9,316 nucleotides of DNA from an uncultured Saprospiraceae bacterium. GTDB taxonomy: Bacteria > Bacteroidota > Bacteroidia > Chitinophagales > Saprospiraceae. Where the stretch lies: assembly GCA_937969485.1 (NCBI GenBank), contig CALBVQ010000064.1:1-9316 (forward strand), written 5' to 3'. The notes beneath the pieces were generated by a model. That model did not search any database. It saw nothing but the letters and a program-made list of their open reading frames with translations, and was not told the DNA's origin. Made by a program: the position numbers and the translations under genes. Positions 6,220 through 9,316 of the stretch are shown here, piece after piece (position 1 is the stretch's first letter; each line of letters begins with the position of its first letter).

Positions 6220-9200
6220 AAACGCGAATACCACTGAATTTGAAAAAGCTTTTAACCAACTTAACGAAAAGCAAAAAGAAGCAGTAACGGATTTCGAGGG
6301 ACCTATGATGGTTATCGCGGGACCAGGAACTGGAAAAACGCAATTGCTAGCTGTACGTATCGGCTATATTCTGCAGAACACAGACATTCAAGCACACAAT
6401 ATTCTTGCACTTACATATACTGATGCGGGAACAACTGCCATGCGCCAACGTCTTCTTAAATTTATTGGTACCGATGCCTACAAAGTAAACATTTACACCT
6501 TCCACGGATTTTGCTCTTCGGTGATTAAGGAGAATGTGGAGTTTTTCGGTGGGTATAGTGATTTGGAAGCGATGTCGGATCTCGAAAGCTATTCAATTTA
6601 TAAAGAATTAATCGATTCATTTCCGAATGATCACCCACTAAAAAGATTTAGTGGCAGCTTATACTTTGATCGTGAACGACTAGAAAATTATTTTAAAAAC
6701 ATGAAGTCTGAAGGATGGACTGAAGAAGAATTATTATCTGCTTTTGAAAAAGACTTTGAGAATTTTAAAAACAATCCTGACAACCAATATAAACGTCCAC
6801 CAAAAGGATTTAATAAAGGCGATGTAAACCCAAAAGCCCTAGCCAAGTACGAAAAGAAACGAAAAGAGGCAGAAGCAGCAATTAAAGAATTTAAAAATTA
6901 CAATGCGCTTTTATCTAGAAATAGAAGATTCGATTATGCAGATATGATCACTTGGGTGTTAAAAGCCTTTAAAGAACATCCTGATCTTTTAGCAGATTAT
7001 CAAGAGCGCTTTCAATACATTTTAGTCGATGAATATCAAGACACTAATGGTACGCAAAACGAATTGGTTTTCGCACTAGCTGAGTTTTGGGAAAAACCGA
7101 ATCTATTTGTTGTGGGAGATGATGACCAAGCGATTTATAGATTTCAAGGTGCAAGCATTCAGAACTTAATTGACTTCCGTCAAAAGTTTGCCCCTACAGA
7201 AATCGTGCTGGAAAATAATTATCGCTCCACTCAGGTTATTTTGGATGAGAGTACTAAATTAATAGAAAACAATGATAATCGATTAGTAAATACAGCATCT
7301 ATAGATAAAAACCTACTTAAGTCTCGAACTGATAATCCAAAGGAAATTAATGTTCATATAAATAGGTATTTAAATAGCATTCACGAACAATGTGATATAC
7401 TCTCTAAAATCAAAGAATGGCACGGTGAAGGAAGAGATTTATCGAAAATCGCAATCCTTTCTAGGAAACATAAACACTTTGATAATTATATAAAATTCTT
7501 ACGACAGAATGATATTCCCTTTCAATTAAAAAAGAAAATAAATATTCTGGAAGAATACGAAGTAATTAAAATAATTACTATTCTGACCTATCTAAATAAA
7601 GAACTAACCACACCCGATTCAGCTGAAGATTTATTATTCAAAATACTACATTATAGCTATTTCAAATTATCAGCTCTGGATATTGCCAAAGTAAATATTT
7701 ACTGTAGTCGAAGAACAGACAGAGAAGATGACAATCATACCTATAGAAAGGTCCTTTCAGATATTGAACTACTCAAAAAATTAGATCTTAAAGAACCAGA
7801 CAAAATTCATTTCGTTTATACGAAACTAGAAGAGCGATTAAATGACTTAATAGATTGCACCCCTCAAGTCGTTTTTGATAAATTATTTACTAAGAATGGA
7901 ATATTGGATGATGTAATGAATTCATCGGATGCTTCTTCGAGAATGAATCTAATTAATCAATTCCTAAATTACATTAAAGACGAAAGTACAAATAACCCAG
8001 ATCTCACATTAAATGATATTTTAAATAATTTAAAGGAACTTGAAAAGCTAGACATTTCCATTCCATTAAACAAAATACATTATTCGAGTGATGGCGTAAT
8101 TCTTTCAACTGTGCATGGAAGTAAAGGTCTAGAATACGATACAGTTTTTATGATCAGTTCCGTTACAAAAGATTGGGAAAAAAGCAGGAATTCAAGTAGA
8201 GACTTTATGATTCCCAAAGTAATATTCGGTGACGATCAACCAGAATATGATAAAGAAGAAATTCAACTTCAAAAAACAGAAGAAGAAAGACGTCTTTTTT
8301 ATGTAGCAATGACAAGAGCCAGAAATGAATTACATATCAATTATTCTATCGAAGATCAGGATAATAAAACCCTAGAACCATCTCAATTTGTTTTGGATAT
8401 TAATCCTGCAATTGAAGAGCATGAATTTATTGCTTTAGCGGATGGAACAATAAATTATTACTTGGCTGATCTGATGAAATACCATCAGGGCAAAATCGAA
8501 TTAATCGATAAAGATCTTGTTGAAAAACAACTTGAAAATTTGGTGTTAAATGCAACGGCACTTAATAAATATTTGAAATGTCCACTGACATACTACTTTG
8601 AGAATGTACTTCGTGTTCCTTCGGCGAGGGGGAAAGCAAATGGATTCGGAAATGCAATGCATTATGCCTTAGAATACTTCTTTATTAAATTAAAAAAGAA
8701 CCCAGAATTCCAAGTACCGCAGTTTACGGAAATGCTAGAATTCTTTCATAAAGGAATGCGCAAATTCCGTAGTCACTTTACGGAGCGAGAATTTAAAGAT
8801 TTAACCGCTCACGGTGAAAAATTACTATTGGAATATTATGCGGAGAATTCTGGAAGATGGGGATCTGCTAGAGATTACCACATTGAACTAAAAGTAAAAA
8901 ACATTGAATATGCAGGAGTTCCCATCAGTGGAATGATTGATAGAATAGATGAATATGATGATGGAGTTTCTTTGTACGACTATAAGTCAGGTTCAATTGC
9001 GACGGGCAGGAAAAAGATTGTTCCACCAAGTGACAACAATCCACTAGGAACTGACTATTGGAGGCAAATGGTATTCTATAGTTTTCTCATTGAAAAACAT
9101 CCTACCAGTAATTGGAAACCGAAAGAGTATAACATACATTTCTTTGAAAGAGAAAATGAAAAGAGCTTTCTTAAAAAAATATCGGTTGATGAAAGCGATA

Positions 9201-9316
9201 AAGAATTTGTCAAGGAGCAATTACTCGAAACATACCAGGGAATCACGAATCAAAAATTTGATGGATGCGGAGAAGAAGACTGCCGCTGGTGCACCTTTGC
9301 AGGAAGGTTAGATAAT
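6215..9316 (+). CDS. UvrD/PcrA-like SF1 helicase fused to PD-(D/E)XK nuclease, partial (no stop before the right edge)
   Basis: The frame is open for 1034 codons from ATG 6215 to the window edge. It encodes a cytoplasmic ATP-dependent DNA helicase-nuclease, expected to unwind and trim DNA ends in repair or recombination. Helicase motifs in order: Q motif (LNEKQKEAV), Walker A GPGTGKT (36-42), Ib-like YTFHGFC (94-100), Walker B DEYQD (272-276), motif III VGDDDQAIYRFQGA (from 300), motif IV NNYRS (334-338), motif V TVHGSKGLE (632-640) and motif VI YVAMTRAR (696-703). The C-terminal 250 residues form a RecB/AddB-type nuclease: H816, D909, then D922-Y-K924 as the (D/E)xK, and Q951-x3-Y955. Four cysteines (C789 in KCP, then C1018, C1023, C1026) bracket this domain in the way AddB, Cas4 and Dna2 place an iron-sulfur cluster. 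The C-x4-C-x2-C spacing differs from AddB's usual C-x2-C-x5-C. The stop codon is probably close, because this cysteine cluster normally lies near the end. A Lys/Glu-rich segment at about 190-230 fits a 1B subdomain. All catalytic residues are intact. Confidence 0.9.
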   Translation, partial: MTNANTTEFEKAFNQLNEKQKEAVTDFEGPMMVIAGPGTGKTQLLAVRIGYILQNTDIQAHNILALTYTDAGTTAMRQRLLKFIGTDAYKVNIYTFHGFCSSVIKENVEFFGGYSDLEAMSDLESYSIYKELIDSFPNDHPLKRFSGSLYFDRERLENYFKNMKSEGWTEEELLSAFEKDFENFKNNPDNQYKRPPKGFNKGDVNPKALAKYEKKRKEAEAAIKEFKNYNALLSRNRRFDYADMITWVLKAFKEHPDLLADYQERFQYILVDEYQDTNGTQNELVFALAEFWEKPNLFVVGDDDQAIYRFQGASIQNLIDFRQKFAPTEIVLENNYRSTQVILDESTKLIENNDNRLVNTASIDKNLLKSRTDNPKEINVHINRYLNSIHEQCDILSKIKEWHGEGRDLSKIAILSRKHKHFDNYIKFLRQNDIPFQLKKKINILEEYEVIKIITILTYLNKELTTPDSAEDLLFKILHYSYFKLSALDIAKVNIYCSRRTDREDDNHTYRKVLSDIELLKKLDLKEPDKIHFVYTKLEERLNDLIDCTPQVVFDKLFTKNGILDDVMNSSDASSRMNLINQFLNYIKDESTNNPDLTLNDILNNLKELEKLDISIPLNKIHYSSDGVILSTVHGSKGLEYDTVFMISSVTKDWEKSRNSSRDFMIPKVIFGDDQPEYDKEEIQLQKTEEERRLFYVAMTRARNELHINYSIEDQDNKTLEPSQFVLDINPAIEEHEFIALADGTINYYLADLMKYHQGKIELIDKDLVEKQLENLVLNATALNKYLKCPLTYYFENVLRVPSARGKANGFGNAMHYALEYFFIKLKKNPEFQVPQFTEMLEFFHKGMRKFRSHFTEREFKDLTAHGEKLLLEYYAENSGRWGSARDYHIELKVKNIEYAGVPISGMIDRIDEYDDGVSLYDYKSGSIATGRKKIVPPSDNNPLGTDYWRQMVFYSFLIEKHPTSNWKPKEYNIHFFERENEKSFLKKISVDESDKEFVKEQLLETYQGITNQKFDGCGEEDCRWCTFAGRLDN

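Noticed and set aside
9090..9311. 73-codon plus-strand frame near the right edge
   Set aside because: It is out of frame within the nuclease domain of the helicase-nuclease, which has intact catalytic motifs across the same bases.
1..9316. CRISPR array, tRNA/rRNA genes, insertion sequence or phage attachment site
   Set aside because: I saw no regularly spaced direct repeats, tRNA-like cloverleaf, transposase motif, or target-site duplications in the window.

Overview
The window looks like chromosomal DNA of a Bacteroidota bacterium (Saprospiraceae-, Cytophaga- or Flavobacterium-like; the exact lineage cannot be fixed from the sequence). The DNA is AT-rich and no start codon has a clear Shine-Dalgarno sequence. 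One perfect Bacteroidota-type -7 box (TAnnTTTG) is present. There is a TonB-dependent receptor with an N-terminal carboxypeptidase-regulatory-like domain, and two short-leader lipoproteins. All calls come from reading the sequence; no database search was run.

Layout. (1) Positions 1-1160, minus strand: the N-terminal 386 codons of a secreted, unrecognised protein with an internal duplication, running off the left edge. (2) Positions 1161-1459: an AT-rich divergent intergenic region with a 7-bp inverted repeat and a candidate promoter for the rightward genes. (3) Positions 1460-6159, plus strand: three tightly spaced genes, probably one operon. They encode a right-handed parallel beta-helix lipoprotein, an SO2930/HNE_0200-type diheme c-type cytochrome lipoprotein whose start overlaps the previous gene, and an outer-membrane TonB-dependent receptor. 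(4) Positions 6215-9316, plus strand: a UvrD/PcrA-like superfamily 1 helicase fused to a RecB/AddB-type PD-(D/E)XK nuclease domain. It is still open at the right edge after 1034 codons.

How the genes may work together. The beta-helix and diheme cytochrome families are known (TIGR03805 and TIGR03806, as I recall them) to occur as a two-gene pair of exported proteins of unknown function. Here the pair is followed after 55 bp by a TonB-dependent receptor with no SusD-like partner. This suggests an envelope module in which a surface or periplasmic beta-helix protein, a periplasmic redox protein and an outer-membrane transporter act on the same unknown substrate; that is inference. The helicase-nuclease resembles a one-chain version of an AddAB-type DNA end-processing enzyme and is probably functionally unrelated. 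The left-hand secreted protein is divergently transcribed and also has no clear link to the operon.
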